DNA of 64,000 bases from Chromatiales bacterium (GTDB lineage Bacteria; Pseudomonadota; Gammaproteobacteria; Steroidobacterales; Woeseiaceae), in contig JAIBDF010000001.1 in assembly GCA_024679535.1 (NCBI GenBank), positions 85,748 to 149,747 of the forward strand. Direction: 5' to 3'. The notes below the pieces were generated by a model. It saw only the letters and a list, made by a program, of their open reading frames with translations, did no database searches and was not told the DNA's origin. Shown in pieces: positions 1 through 8,271 of the stretch (its first letter is position 1; every line of letters starts with the position of its first letter). Both the position numbers and the translations under genes were made by a program.

Positions 1-76
1 TTGCGCCGTGTACAAATTTCACTATCTCTGTGTAGGCCTGGCCCAGAATGGCCAGTGCCAGCAAAATAATCAGCAT
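1..76 (-). CDS. Partial gene, N-terminus of a probable small membrane protein
   Basis: Read on the reverse strand, an ATG at 76-74 follows an AGGGA ribosome-binding site by a few bases. It opens a frame that stays open to the window edge. The 25 visible residues begin MLIILLALAILGQAYTEI, which looks like a signal anchor or transmembrane helix. The frame has no other ATG, GTG or TTG start upstream before a stop. The product cannot be identified from so little. It is divergent from rluC; the gene usually found there, RNase E, starts differently, so I do not call it that. The call rests on one start site and one hydrophobic stretch. Confidence 0.35.
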   Translation of the reverse strand, partial: MLIILLALAILGQAYTEIVKFVHGA

Positions 77-256
77 GATTTCCCTGCGGCTAAGCCGCTC
101 TGGCGCAGGCCGGATTCCGTGCTTGCTGCCTTCTGAAATCAGGTCTCGCAGGTTTGCGGGACCAAAAAATAAGTCACTTGGAGCGCCGCGGCTGGTATGC
201 CGGAGCGTCTCTGGGCGTTAATATAGCACACCTCAACAGCGCTTAAGCAACTGATC

Positions 257-1246
257 ATGCAAGAAAACTCCCCAAACGACGCCGCTACGCGGGTCTCCGG
301 CGTACGGAAGGTTCTGGTCGATGGCGACCGCGCCGGCCAGCGAATCGACAATTTTCTGCGCAGCGAGCTACCGGGGGTACCGAAGGGGCGGGTCTACCGA
401 CTGCTGCGGCGTGGTGAGGTTCGGGTGAACGGTGGCCGCATTCGGGCCGAGTACAAACTCCAGGAAGGCGATGAGGTTCGAATTCCCCCAGCTCGCATCA
501 GCACGGGTGCGCCGCCACCGCCGGCCAAACGCGCGGCGGAAATGCTCGAGCGAGTGATCTACGAAGATAAACGGCTGCTGGTAATCAACAAGCCGACAGG
601 CGTCGCGGTCCACGGCGGCAGCGGTATCAGTCATGGCGTCATCGAGTTGTTGCGACATGCGCGACCCGATCTCAAGGATCTTGGGCTCGTGCATCGCATC
701 GACCGGGAGACATCGGGTTGTCTGGTGATGGCGAAGCGGCGCAGTGCGCTTCGAGAACTACACGAGTGCTTCCGCGAAGGGCAGGTTGAGAAGAACTACC
801 TGGCGCTGGCCGTCGGGGACTGGCAGTACGGCGAGCAATTGATCGATGTACCCCTGCATGTGCAAAACCGCAAAGGGGGCGAACGGCACGTTATTGTCAG
901 TGACAGCGGCAAGTCAGCACAGACGCGCGTCAGTCTGTCGCGGACCTATGGTGTTTACAGTCTGCTGCGCTGCGCACCACTGACGGGCAGGACCCATCAA
1001 ATTCGCGTGCACCTGCAGCACGCTGGTCATCCGATCGCAGGCGATGATCGCTACGGTGACGCTGACGCCAACAAGCAGGCCAAACGTCTCGGTCTGAAAC
1101 GTTTGTTCCTGCACGCACAGTCGATAGCGTTTGCGGATAAGAGCGGCAATGATCTGCATTTCACGGCACCGCTGGCTGATGACCTTGAGCGATTCCTTAC
1201 CGTTGGGGTCATCGAGGCGCAGCGGGAGAAGAAATCAAGGCAATAA
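257..1246 (+). CDS. rluC: Ribosomal large subunit pseudouridine synthase, RluC type
   Basis: Makes pseudouridines in 23S rRNA during 50S assembly in the cytoplasm. The 329-residue protein has an S4 RNA-binding domain at about residues 20-80 and an RsuA/RluA catalytic domain after it. The catalytic motif HRIDRETSG is at 146-154, with Asp149 as the nucleophile. Length and order match the RluC/RluD family. The neighbouring Maf gene and yceD-rpmF-plsX-fabH are the usual partners of rluC rather than rluD, which favours RluC; sequence alone does not prove which uridines are modified. Its 3' end overlaps the convergent Maf gene by 12 bases. Confidence 0.93.
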   Translation: MQENSPNDAATRVSGVRKVLVDGDRAGQRIDNFLRSELPGVPKGRVYRLLRRGEVRVNGGRIRAEYKLQEGDEVRIPPARISTGAPPPPAKRAAEMLERVIYEDKRLLVINKPTGVAVHGGSGISHGVIELLRHARPDLKDLGLVHRIDRETSGCLVMAKRRSALRELHECFREGQVEKNYLALAVGDWQYGEQLIDVPLHVQNRKGGERHVIVSDSGKSAQTRVSLSRTYGVYSLLRCAPLTGRTHQIRVHLQHAGHPIAGDDRYGDADANKQAKRLGLKRLFLHAQSIAFADKSGNDLHFTAPLADDLERFLTVGVIEAQREKKSRQ

Positions 1247-1828
1247 ATACCCGAGCTGCAGCAGGCGATCGGCGACCCAGATCATAGGGAGGCCGATCAG
1301 GGCCGTCGGGTCATCGGTACGCACGGCTTCAAACAGGACGAATCCGGCTCCCTCGAGTTTGAAGCTGCCGGCACAGTCGTAGGGTTCGTCGTGGCGCAGA
1401 TAGGCCTCTGCCAGGCGTCGGTCAAATTGCCGGAACCGGACGACCGTCTTGTCGGTGTGTTCGTAGCGCGCCCGGCCAACCGGGTCGAGGACACAGACGG
1501 CGGTCAGGAACGTCACCGTCTTGCCCGACGCTGCCAGCAGCTGCTCGACTGCCCGGGCATGATCGCCGGGCTTGCCCAGTACGTCGTTGTCGAGCACTGC
1601 GAGCTGGTCCGCCCCGATCACGAGACTGTTACGCGCGTTGATGGCGACCGCCTCGGCCTTCTTGCGCGCGAGATATTGCGCGAGCGCCTCGGGGCCCAGA
1701 TTCTGGGTATTGGTTTCGTCGACCTCCGGGTCCAATACTTCGTAGCTATCGAGGAAGCGATTCAGGAGATCACGGCGGTACCGGGAGGACGATGCCAGAA
1801 CGATCGCGGGTGCTGACGGATTTTGCAT
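1235..1828 (-). CDS. yceF: Maf-family nucleotide pyrophosphatase (YceF-like, 7-methyl-GTP)
   Basis: A 197-residue Maf/HAM1-fold protein. The N-terminal substrate loop reads ASSSRYRRDLL and the central GADQ motif supplies the catalytic Asp; both are diagnostic of Maf proteins. YceF-type members hydrolyse non-canonical nucleotides such as m7GTP to the monophosphate, clearing modified nucleotides from the pool. YceF beside yceD-rpmF is the classical Escherichia arrangement, so I prefer it over the dTTP/UTP-specific YhdE branch, though only context supports that. It is divergent from yceD with about 120 bases between them, and convergent with rluC. Confidence 0.88.
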   Translation of the reverse strand: MQNPSAPAIVLASSSRYRRDLLNRFLDSYEVLDPEVDETNTQNLGPEALAQYLARKKAEAVAINARNSLVIGADQLAVLDNDVLGKPGDHARAVEQLLAASGKTVTFLTAVCVLDPVGRARYEHTDKTVVRFRQFDRRLAEAYLRHDEPYDCAGSFKLEGAGFVLFEAVRTDDPTALIGLPMIWVADRLLQLGYLLP

Positions 1829-1947
1829 AAATAAATCAAAACCTTAAGACTGGGCCACGTGATTCTACCCGGTTTGCCGCGGAGGTCCGAGATTTCTGTC
1901 CGCGAGGCTTTGACTTCGACGGCGGTGGTCCTTATCATGCGCGCGCC

Positions 1948-2517
1948 ATGGGTAATCCGCTGCATGAACGCCGCTCCGCGGCCGAATGGTCGGCGAGCTC
2001 ACAAGTGATTGAATTTGCTGAGAAAATCGGTAAATTCGAACAATTGTCGGCAATTATTGAGGCAGACCTTGCAGCGCTCGATGCTGATAAGATACCCGCA
2101 GGCTGGCGCGATGCGATTGTCGCGGGGCAAATGAAATTCGGCTTTGCCGATGCGCAGCAGGCGCTGCCGATGGTGAAATGCCGGGTTACGGTGACCGTGG
2201 ATACGGTGTGCCAGCGGTGTCTTGAAGCGTTCAGGTTGCCGCTTGAGACAGAGGCCGATTTGCTTTTGCTGGCGCTTGAGCAGGAAGCCGATGGTTACGC
2301 TGAATATGAAGTTTGGGAACTGGAGGAAAGTCTGCTCCAGCCCCAGAGTATCGTGGAAGAAATGCTGATCATGGCGCTGCCGTTTTCGGCGCTGCACGTG
2401 GAGTCAGCTGCGTGCAAGGTACTGTCGCCGGTGACGGCTAAGAGTGCTGATGATGTAACGACGCCGTTTGCCGCATTGCGCGAACAAATGGCAAAAGACA
2501 CTGAAGGTTCGGCCTGA
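1948..2517 (+). CDS. yceD: YceD, DUF177 protein needed for 23S rRNA accumulation
   Basis: A 189-residue YceD/DUF177 protein. The family supports 23S rRNA accumulation and large-subunit biogenesis and is nearly always encoded just before rpmF. The diagnostic core is present: a beta-strand ending in [10 protein letters not shown] with its conserved Cys pair, then an acidic segment rich in Glu and Leu. The first gene of the yceD-rpmF-plsX-fabH unit, it lies 25 bases before rpmF. The biochemical role is only partly known in any species. Confidence 0.9.
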   Translation: MGNPLHERRSAAEWSASSQVIEFAEKIGKFEQLSAIIEADLAALDADKIPAGWRDAIVAGQMKFGFADAQQALPMVKCRVTVTVDTVCQRCLEAFRLPLETEADLLLLALEQEADGYAEYEVWELEESLLQPQSIVEEMLIMALPFSALHVESAACKVLSPVTAKSADDVTTPFAALREQMAKDTEGSA

Positions 2518-2542
2518 TACGCCGAATCGATTGGAGAAAATT

Positions 2543-2737
2543 ATGGCAGTTCAAAAAAGTCGCAGGACCCCTGCAACGCGTGGCGCTCGTCGTGCACACG
2601 ACAAGCTCAAGAACCCGGCGTTGTCGGTCGATCCCACGTCGGGCGAGACGCATCTGCGCCATCGCGTGACGCCGGATGGTTTTTACCGCGGCCATCAGGT
2701 TGTTGCGCAACCTGAGTCGATCGAAGACGAAGAGTAA
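2543..2737 (+). CDS. rpmF: 50S ribosomal protein L32
   Basis: A 64-residue L32. It opens with [10 protein letters not shown] and carries the basic RRAHDKL segment and the conserved SGETHLRH and DGFYRG blocks. The ATG at 2543 follows a GGAG ribosome-binding site at the right spacing; a longer in-frame extension back to 2468 lies inside yceD and is not used. It has no cysteines, so it is the zinc-free form normal for gammaproteobacteria. The acidic tail ESIEDEE is slightly longer than in Escherichia. Confidence 0.97.
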   Translation: MAVQKSRRTPATRGARRAHDKLKNPALSVDPTSGETHLRHRVTPDGFYRGHQVVAQPESIEDEE

Positions 2738-2779
2738 GTATCCCCTGATTGACCGGACCTGAGTCCGGTTCATCTATTA

Positions 2780-3790
2780 GTGGGCTCTCACTCGACAATC
2801 TCACTTGACGCAATGAGCGGCGATCTCGGTGCTGAGGTCGTCGTGCGTGCGGCTGCCGCCACGCTGCGTAAATACCGAAACCTCAAACTGATACTCGTCG
2901 GTGATGAGGATGAACTGCAGCGACTCGTCGGCGAGATCGTTGGCGAGGACTCCCGGCTGCATATTGCACATGCAAGCGAAGTGGTCGGCATGTCCGAGCC
3001 ACCGGCAGATGCGCTGCGCAAGAAGAAAGACTCGTCAATGCGCGTGTCGATTAACCTGGTTAAAGAAGGCGCGGCCGATGCGTGTGTCAGTGCCGGCAAT
3101 ACCGGTGCCCTGATGGCAACAGCCAAGTTTGTTCTGAAGATGCTTCCCGGCATCGATCGCCCGGCAATTATCGGTGAGCTACCCGCCAAGGGAGGCTCGG
3201 TGCACATGCTGGATCTGGGCGCGAACACGCAGGTGACCGCAGACCAGCTGTTTCAGTATGCGGTTATGGGTTCCATCGTCGCGGCCGATATTGCCGGTAT
3301 CGACAAACCACGCATTGGACTGCTCAACGTCGGCGTCGAAGACATCAAGGGGCACGAGACGGTCAGGGAGGCAGCGGCGATGCTCGTCGAAAGCACCCTT
3401 AACTATGTTGGATTCATCGAAGGCACGGACCTGACGTCTGGCAAGGTGGATGTCGTGGTTACCGACGGCTTCACCGGTAATGTCGCGCTCAAGACGATGG
3501 AGGGGACCGTTGTCCTTGGGAAGTACTATCTCGCACGCGCGTTCAAACGCAACTGGCTGACCAAGCTCCAGGCTCTGCTGGCGAGCAGTGTGCTACGTCA
3601 ACTCAGTGCCGAGTTGGATTCCCGCAACTACAACGGTGCGACTCTGGCCGGGCTGAATGGTATTGTAATCAAGAGCCACGGTGGCGCGGACGCTTACGCG
3701 TTCCAACATGCGATCGACACAGCTATTACTGAAGTGCGCAACCAGTTGCCTCAACAAATCGGTACCTTGCTGCAAAAGGAAGCTGCATGA
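2780..3790 (+). CDS. plsX: Phosphate acyltransferase PlsX
   Basis: Converts acyl-ACP and phosphate to acyl-phosphate, the acyl donor for PlsY in phospholipid synthesis; a peripheral membrane enzyme. The 336 residues have the family start STISLDAMSGDLG, the GNTGALMA motif near residue 110 and the VTDGFTGNVALK motif near 230. Translation begins at GTG 2780, the only start placing the first beta-strand correctly. It follows rpmF by 42 bases and overlaps fabH by 4 (ATGA), so the two are probably translationally coupled. Usual family length. Confidence 0.96.
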   Translation: MGSHSTISLDAMSGDLGAEVVVRAAAATLRKYRNLKLILVGDEDELQRLVGEIVGEDSRLHIAHASEVVGMSEPPADALRKKKDSSMRVSINLVKEGAADACVSAGNTGALMATAKFVLKMLPGIDRPAIIGELPAKGGSVHMLDLGANTQVTADQLFQYAVMGSIVAADIAGIDKPRIGLLNVGVEDIKGHETVREAAAMLVESTLNYVGFIEGTDLTSGKVDVVVTDGFTGNVALKTMEGTVVLGKYYLARAFKRNWLTKLQALLASSVLRQLSAELDSRNYNGATLAGLNGIVIKSHGGADAYAFQHAIDTAITEVRNQLPQQIGTLLQKEAA

Positions 3791-4755
3791 CCTATTCGCG
3801 AATCGCTGGAACCGGACGTTACCTTCCCGAACGCATCATGACTAACTTCGATCTCGAGAAGATCGTTGATACTACCGATGAATGGATTCGAACGCGCACC
3901 GGAGTCGAACGTCGGCACGTCGTCGAAGAGGACCAGACGACCTCGGACATGTGCGTCCGGTCAGCGCAGAACGCGATGGACGATGCGGGCATTACGCCGG
4001 CAGATGTTGATATGGTGATCACAGGTACGACGTCACCGGACGTTGTATTTCCCAATGTCTCGTCAATTATCCAGCATCGTCTCGGTATTCCTGCCTGTCC
4101 CGCATTCAGTCTGGAAGCGGCTTGTTCCGGTTTTATTTATGCGCTGACAGTGGCCGACCAATTCATCAAGACCGGCGCGGCGAAGTGTGTGCTGGTGACC
4201 GGTGCCGAGTGCATCACGAAGCTACTTGACTGGAGTGATCGAAATACCTGCGTGTTGTTTGGTGATGGTGCAGGTTCGGCCATTGTCGTGCCGTCAGAAG
4301 AGCCCGGCATTCTGTCTTGTGAGTTGGGTGCGGACGGTCAGTACCGCGAACTACTGCATTACCCGGTAGGCGTATCGAAGAATCTGGCTGCGGCCGGGAC
4401 CGACGAGGCAAACATCATCATGCAGGGTAACGAGGTGTTCAAGGTAGCCGTCAAGACACTTGGCAGAATTGCCCAGGCGGCCCTGGACAAGGCTGGCGTC
4501 ACCAAGGAAGAACTCGACTGGCTGGTGCCGCATCAGGCAAATATTCGCATCATCCAGGCCATGGCCAAACGGCTGGATATGCCGATGGAAAAGGTCATTC
4601 TGACAGTGCAGGACCACGGCAATACCTCCGCCGCGTCGGTGCCCATGGCACTCGACGTGGGGCGCCGCGACGGGCGGGTCAAGAAGGGTCAGTTGATTTT
4701 GATGGAAGCTTTTGGTGGCGGATTCACCTGGGGCTCGGTCCTGATGCGAATGTAG
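3787..4755 (+). CDS. fabH: 3-oxoacyl-ACP synthase III
   Basis: Beta-ketoacyl-ACP synthase III, which condenses acetyl-CoA with malonyl-ACP to start type II fatty-acid synthesis. The full catalytic triad is visible: Cys113 in LEAACSGF, His249 in VPHQANIRI and Asn279 in DHGNTSA. The C-terminal FGGGFTWGS loop is also typical. 322 residues, normal length. It overlaps plsX by 4 bases. The rest of the fab cluster (fabD, fabG, acpP, fabF) often follows, but here the downstream neighbour is on the other strand, so it must lie elsewhere. Confidence 0.97.
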   Translation: MTYSRIAGTGRYLPERIMTNFDLEKIVDTTDEWIRTRTGVERRHVVEEDQTTSDMCVRSAQNAMDDAGITPADVDMVITGTTSPDVVFPNVSSIIQHRLGIPACPAFSLEAACSGFIYALTVADQFIKTGAAKCVLVTGAECITKLLDWSDRNTCVLFGDGAGSAIVVPSEEPGILSCELGADGQYRELLHYPVGVSKNLAAAGTDEANIIMQGNEVFKVAVKTLGRIAQAALDKAGVTKEELDWLVPHQANIRIIQAMAKRLDMPMEKVILTVQDHGNTSAASVPMALDVGRRDGRVKKGQLILMEAFGGGFTWGSVLMRM

Positions 4756-4757
4756 CC

Positions 4758-5303
4758 CTACCAGAGGCTGCTTTTCTTTTGCTGCGCTGAGCGGCGACGC
4801 ATACGCTGATGCAATTGCTGACGGCGACGATCGATGCGATCACGACGAATCACAGCGTCTGCGTTCTCGCCGTGCTCTTTCTCGTACTCATTCCGGAAGT
4901 GACAAAAATCATCGTACGCTTCGCGCACGTGTTGCAGTTCCCTTGCGACGAGTTCGATGATGATGACGTCGTCGAGGTAGCCAATGACCGGAATATCGTC
5001 GGGGAGAATATCCTCCGGATCCGCAAAATAGACGAAGGTTGCCAGCAGGCGTTCACGGTCTCCTGCAGGTAGCTGCCATTCATCATCGGTCAGCATGCTG
5101 ATCAATGACTCAAGCTCTGGAATACGCTTGCCGACAAAATCGGGCAGAGGCTCGCTGCCGCGAATCTCCTCCAGCACGGCCTGTATGGCCTCGATGATCT
5201 CAGTGTCTTCCGCATCCTTGACGGCTTCGCGGGATTGCCGGAGTGCTTTGCGGAAAAACGTCAGGTCGCGATCAGTCAGTTCAAAGGAGATTCGAAGGCC
5301 CAT
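4758..5303 (-). CDS. DUF1232/YkvA-like protein
   Basis: A 181-residue cytoplasmic-looking protein of unknown function. The middle segment, PDDIPVIGYLDDVIII near residue 105, matches the DUF1232 (YkvA) signature of a proline, a glycine and a paired Asp in a helix. The N-terminal third is charged and probably helical. The C-terminus is strongly basic and Gln/Arg-rich, ending with several Arg and Lys residues, so contact with nucleic acid or the membrane surface is possible. It converges on fabH with only 2 bases between stops and is divergent from the glutathione transferase gene. Confidence 0.65.
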   Translation of the reverse strand: MGLRISFELTDRDLTFFRKALRQSREAVKDAEDTEIIEAIQAVLEEIRGSEPLPDFVGKRIPELESLISMLTDDEWQLPAGDRERLLATFVYFADPEDILPDDIPVIGYLDDVIIIELVARELQHVREAYDDFCHFRNEYEKEHGENADAVIRRDRIDRRRQQLHQRMRRRSAQQKKSSLW

Positions 5304-5385
5304 ATGGACAGGCTAACGGCAACTCCCTATGTTGGTCAACGCGCGATGGTTTACCATAGGGTCCAAGGCTGCCCGGTCCAATGCA

Positions 5386-6042
5386 ATGAAACCAACACTC
5401 GTAATAGGCAACAAGAACTACTCGTCATGGTCACTGCGGCCCTGGCTTCTCATGAAAGAAGCGGGGATCGACTTCGATGAGCGCCGTATCCTGCTCGATA
5501 TGCCGACCACAAAGAAAGAAATCGCGGCGTATTCGGAAGCCGGGCGGGTACCTATCTTGCAACTGGGCGATGTCACCGTGTGGGATTCCCTGGCGATCGC
5601 CGAGACCGTGGCGGAGCGCTGGCCCGATAAGCAGCTATGGCCGGAGCAGGCCGACGAACGTGCGCATGCACGCGCAATTTCGGCGGAAATGCACTCCGGC
5701 TTCCCGTATCTGCGCGACTGTATGCCCATGAACTGCAGGGCGATGGGGCGCAAAGTGTCAATTCCGGATCAGCTTGCCGAGGATATTGACCGGGTCATCG
5801 ATATCTGGGCAGAGTGCCACAGGCACTATGGCGACCGTGGCGGCTGGTTATTCGGAAAGTTCTCGGTCGCCGATGCCATGTATGCGCCTGTTGTGCTACG
5901 GCTCCGCACCTATGGCATTAACTTGCCGGAATCGGCCGGCTACTATCCACACCGCCTGCTCGAGAGTGAAGCCATGCAGGAATGGCTCGCGGCAGCCGAG
6001 TGCGAAACCGAAGTCATCGACGCTGACGAGAAAGGTCACTAA
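5386..6042 (+). CDS. Glutathione S-transferase family protein
   Basis: A 218-residue soluble GST. The N-terminal thioredoxin-like domain starts KPTLVIGNKNYSSWSLRPW, where the SSWS serine is the likely glutathione-activating residue. It then has the cis-Pro segment RVPILQLGD and the glutathione-binding DSLAIAE. An all-helical C-terminal domain with FSVADAMYAPV follows. I choose the ATG at 5386 because the 19 residues before it in the open frame do not resemble the family. The stop codon overlaps the start of the L,D-transpeptidase gene by one base (TAATG). The substrate is unknown. Confidence 0.88.
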   Translation: MKPTLVIGNKNYSSWSLRPWLLMKEAGIDFDERRILLDMPTTKKEIAAYSEAGRVPILQLGDVTVWDSLAIAETVAERWPDKQLWPEQADERAHARAISAEMHSGFPYLRDCMPMNCRAMGRKVSIPDQLAEDIDRVIDIWAECHRHYGDRGGWLFGKFSVADAMYAPVVLRLRTYGINLPESAGYYPHRLLESEAMQEWLAAAECETEVIDADEKGH

Positions 6043-7058
6043 TGCTCAGACGGATTTTCAGCCTGGCCGCTTTATTGCTGGTCATCACACCGGTTTACGC
6101 GGAAGTCTTCGAGCTGCCGCCCGTCGGCCACGATGTTATCGGCTCGGTATCGACAATTACGGCACGCTACGAAGATACGCTGGTCGATATTGCGCGTCGC
6201 CATGGGCTGGGCTACACCGATGTGGTGCGCGCTAATCCGGGCGTCGACGTCTGGGTGCCAGGCGAGGGCACGGAAATAGTCCTGCCCAATCGCTTTGTTT
6301 TACCACCAGGACCGCGCGCAGGGCTGGTACTGAATCTCGCTGAGTACCGCATGTACTACTTTCCGGAACCCGAGGCAGGTAAACCGGCGTACGTATACAC
6401 CTACCCGATGAGTATCGGTCGCATGGACTGGGAGACGCCGCTCGGCAACACCAAGATTGTTGCCATGGCGAAGAATCCGGCCTGGTACCCGCCACAGTCG
6501 GTGCGCGATGAACACGCGGCAGATGGCGATCCGTTGCCGCGCATTGTGAAACCCGGCCCGCAGAATCCGCTGGGATCGCGTGCGCTGCGCCTCAGTCTTC
6601 CGGGTTACCTGATCCATGGCACCAATCGCCCGGCAGGTGTTGGCATGCGTGTTTCGCACGGCTGCGTGCGGATGTTTCCCGAGGATATCGAGTTTCTGTT
6701 TGACCGGGTTCGTGTGAACACACCGGTGCGTATTATCAACGCGCCGGTGAAGATTGGCTGGGACGGGGAGACCCTGGTTGCCGAAGTGCATCCGCTGCTC
6801 GAGTCGCCACAGCCGCTGGTCGAAGAGTCTGCCGAGCAGCTTGAGCAGCTGGACGCAGATGTTGAGTTGCCGGAGCTGGATCCGAATCACAAAGATCCGC
6901 TGACGTATGTTACCGAGCAGTTTATTGCCGTGACGGCAGAGCGTGCGGGGCGGCTTGACTGGGATCGTGTGGAAGACCTGGTGGAGCGTTCCGACGGTAT
7001 CCCTGAAGCCGTTGGCACAGGCATAAAAAACGCCGCGACAAGCGCGGCGTTTGAATAA
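6042..7058 (+). CDS. Periplasmic L,D-transpeptidase with LysM domain (ErfK/YbiS family)
   Basis: A 338-residue exported enzyme. Residues 1-20 form a signal peptide ending VYA; a LysM-like segment covers about 38-85; the YkuD catalytic domain runs from about 95 to 235. The catalytic motif SHGCVR is at 205-210 with nucleophile Cys208, preceded by His192 in the HGTNRP loop. The family makes 3-3 peptidoglycan cross-links or, in the ErfK/YbiS/YcfS branch, attaches Braun-type lipoprotein to peptidoglycan. An OprI-like lipoprotein gene lies immediately downstream on the other strand, which favours lipoprotein anchoring, as an inference. The last codons are folded into a shared terminator. Confidence 0.92.
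   Translation: MLRRIFSLAALLLVITPVYAEVFELPPVGHDVIGSVSTITARYEDTLVDIARRHGLGYTDVVRANPGVDVWVPGEGTEIVLPNRFVLPPGPRAGLVLNLAEYRMYYFPEPEAGKPAYVYTYPMSIGRMDWETPLGNTKIVAMAKNPAWYPPQSVRDEHAADGDPLPRIVKPGPQNPLGSRALRLSLPGYLIHGTNRPAGVGMRVSHGCVRMFPEDIEFLFDRVRVNTPVRIINAPVKIGWDGETLVAEVHPLLESPQPLVEESAEQLEQLDADVELPELDPNHKDPLTYVTEQFIAVTAERAGRLDWDRVEDLVERSDGIPEAVGTGIKNAATSAAFE
7025..7053 (-). terminator. Intrinsic terminator for the lipoprotein gene, inside the transpeptidase 3' end
   Basis: A perfect 7-base stem, CGCCGCG at 7031-7037 and CGCGGCG at 7043-7049, closes a 5-base loop. Six A at 7025-7030 become a U6 tract when read on the reverse strand, so this terminates the lipoprotein transcript. On the forward strand only TTT follows, so it is weaker in that direction. 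The hairpin is also coding sequence, specifying the last residues of the transpeptidase. Confidence 0.75.
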
Positions 7059-7076
7059 AACAATTTTTGTCCTGAT

Positions 7077-7376
7077 TTATTTGGACATAGACTTCTGGAA
7101 CATACGTTCCATGCTTTCTTTGTTTGCTTCGCAGCAAGCCTGAGCTTCCGTAGCGGCAGCAAGGGCCTGGTCAGCGGTGCTCTGTGCCGAAGAGGCAGCC
7201 TGGGCTGCACGATCAGCAGCTGCACGAGCAGCTTCAGCGGCAGATGCGGCGGCAGATGCGTCAGCAGCGGCGCGATCAGCCGTAGCCTTTACATCATCGA
7301 GCCCCGTGGTAGCGCAACCAGCGGCCATTGCGACGAACAGTGCAAGTGCGCTTGCTCTGAGTGCGGTCTTTTTCAT
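7077..7376 (-). CDS. OprI/Lpp-like alanine-zipper outer-membrane lipoprotein
   Basis: A 99-residue lipoprotein. The signal peptide, MKKTALRASALALFVAMAAG, ends at the lipidated Cys of AAGCATT. The mature part is an Ala-rich heptad-repeat coiled coil with many ADRAA and ASSA blocks. It ends ANKESMERMFQKSMSK, close in pattern to Pseudomonas OprI. The C-terminal Lys could be the peptidoglycan linkage site, as in Braun lipoprotein. I use the ATG at 7376, after an AAAGGAA site, because the signal peptide starts there. An adjacent Cys-Cys pair just before the end is unusual. It is convergent with an L,D-transpeptidase. Confidence 0.88.
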   Translation of the reverse strand: MKKTALRASALALFVAMAAGCATTGLDDVKATADRAAADASAAASAAEAARAAADRAAQAASSAQSTADQALAAATEAQACCEANKESMERMFQKSMSK

Positions 7377-7413
7377 TTTGGAATATTCCTTTGTTGGATA
7401 AAACTGCAGGCGC

Positions 7414-7442
7414 ATTATTTCCCAATACGCTCCGCGCTGCAA
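7414..7442 (-). promoter_or_regulatory. Sigma-70-type promoter of the lipoprotein gene
   Basis: On the reverse strand, TTGCAG (7442-7437) and AATAAT (7419-7414) are separated by 17 bases. They match consensus at four and five of six positions. The predicted start near 7407 leaves about a 30-base leader containing the AAAGGAA ribosome-binding site. A strong promoter is expected for an OprI-type gene. Confidence 0.6.
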
Positions 7443-7496
7443 TGAAAACTCCTGTTTTTATTATCTTTTGTCTGTAGTTAGCGACAACCAGCGATA

Positions 7497-7575
7497 GGGG
7501 ACAGTCACCTTTTGCCCGGAACACCAAAAGGTGACTGTCACTTTTTGGGCCCAAATGCAAAAGGTGACTGTCCCC
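7497..7575. repeat. 79-base inverted-repeat element (three copies of one 16-18 base motif)
   Basis: The 18-base motif GGGGACAGTCACCTTTTG at 7497-7514 recurs as an exact reverse complement at 7558-7575. A third, inverted copy (7525-7540) sits between them. The middle copy is part of its own near-palindrome, AAAAGGTGAC-T-GTCACTTTTT, and is followed by the perfect palindrome TTTGGGCCCAAA at 7544-7555. The whole can fold into a long hairpin or a cruciform. It ends 12 bases before the lexA -35 box. From memory, similar GGGGACAGTCACC motifs flank REP-associated transposase genes in other proteobacteria, but no transposase is present here. Confidence 0.8.
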
Positions 7576-7587
7576 TGTCATTTGCTG

Positions 7588-7615
7588 TTGCACTGCTTTT
7601 GATACTGTATATAAT
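7588..7615 (+). promoter_or_regulatory. Sigma-70 promoter of the lexA-imuA-imuB-dnaE2 operon
   Basis: TTGCAC at 7588-7593 and a consensus TATAAT at 7610-7615 are 16 bases apart. The predicted transcription start is near 7622. The -10 box is embedded in a degenerate LexA site and is followed at once by a perfect one, so bound LexA would block initiation. Confidence 0.8.
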
Positions 7616-7639
7616 CCCATATACTGTGAATCCATACAG
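7605..7639 (+). promoter_or_regulatory. Tandem LexA (SOS) boxes
   Basis: CTGTGAATCCATACAG at 7624-7639 fits the gammaproteobacterial CTGT-N8-ACAG consensus exactly. A second copy, CTGTATATAATCCCAT at 7605-7620, has a perfect left half and a poor right half, and contains the -10 box. The two are 19 bases apart, nearly two helical turns, as in the twin operators of Escherichia lexA. This implies autoregulation of lexA and SOS induction of the genes behind it. Confidence 0.85.
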
Positions 7640-7650
7640 GAACTGCTCAA

Positions 7651-8268
7651 ATGCGCGAACTGACCCCACGACAAAAGGAAATTCTCGAGATGATTCAGGA
7701 GTTTATCAGTGAAACCGGTATGCCTCCGACGCGCGCTGAGATAGCTCGCCAGCTCGGTTTCAAGTCGGCCAATGCGGCTGAAGAGCATCTTCGGGCCCTG
7801 CAACGCAAGGGCGTACTTGAGCTGCTGCCGGGCGCATCGCGTGGTATCCAGCTCAAGGATTCGCTGCGTGACCAGATGGGTTTGCCGCTCGTCGGCCGCG
7901 TCGCGGCGGGCAGCCCGATTCTTGCCCAGGAACACATCGAGACGCATTACAAGATCGATCCGCAGCTTTTCAGTCCGAAACCGCACTACCTGTTGCGTGT
8001 TAGTGGCATGAGTATGAAAAACGCGGGCATTCTTGATGGTGATCTTGTCGCTGTGCATCGCACACCCGAGGTTCGCAGCCGGCAAATTATTGTTGCCCGC
8101 CTCGATGACGAGGTAACGATCAAGCGCTATCGCCAAACCGGGTCACTGGTGTCACTCCTGCCCGAAAACGATGATTTCGAACCGATCGAAGTCGATCTCA
8201 GGGAACAGGCACTGGTCATCGAAGGCGTCGTCGTCGGCGTGATTCGTGACGGCCTGCCGTTGCATTGA
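7651..8268 (+). CDS. lexA: SOS repressor LexA
   Basis: A 205-residue repressor that cleaves itself when stimulated by RecA filaments. The N-terminal winged-helix DNA-binding domain (1-70) carries the conserved PPTRAEIA and SANAAEEHL helices. The cleavage site Ala86-Gly87 lies in [10 protein letters not shown]. The catalytic dyad is Ser121 in SGMSM and Lys158 in EVTIKRY. All are in standard positions, offset two residues from Escherichia. The start at 7651 is 11 bases after the perfect LexA box, with AGGA as a modest ribosome-binding site. It leads a mutasome operon; imuA starts 3 bases after its stop. Confidence 0.97.
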   Translation: MRELTPRQKEILEMIQEFISETGMPPTRAEIARQLGFKSANAAEEHLRALQRKGVLELLPGASRGIQLKDSLRDQMGLPLVGRVAAGSPILAQEHIETHYKIDPQLFSPKPHYLLRVSGMSMKNAGILDGDLVAVHRTPEVRSRQIIVARLDDEVTIKRYRQTGSLVSLLPENDDFEPIEVDLREQALVIEGVVVGVIRDGLPLH

Positions 8269-8271
8269 GCA

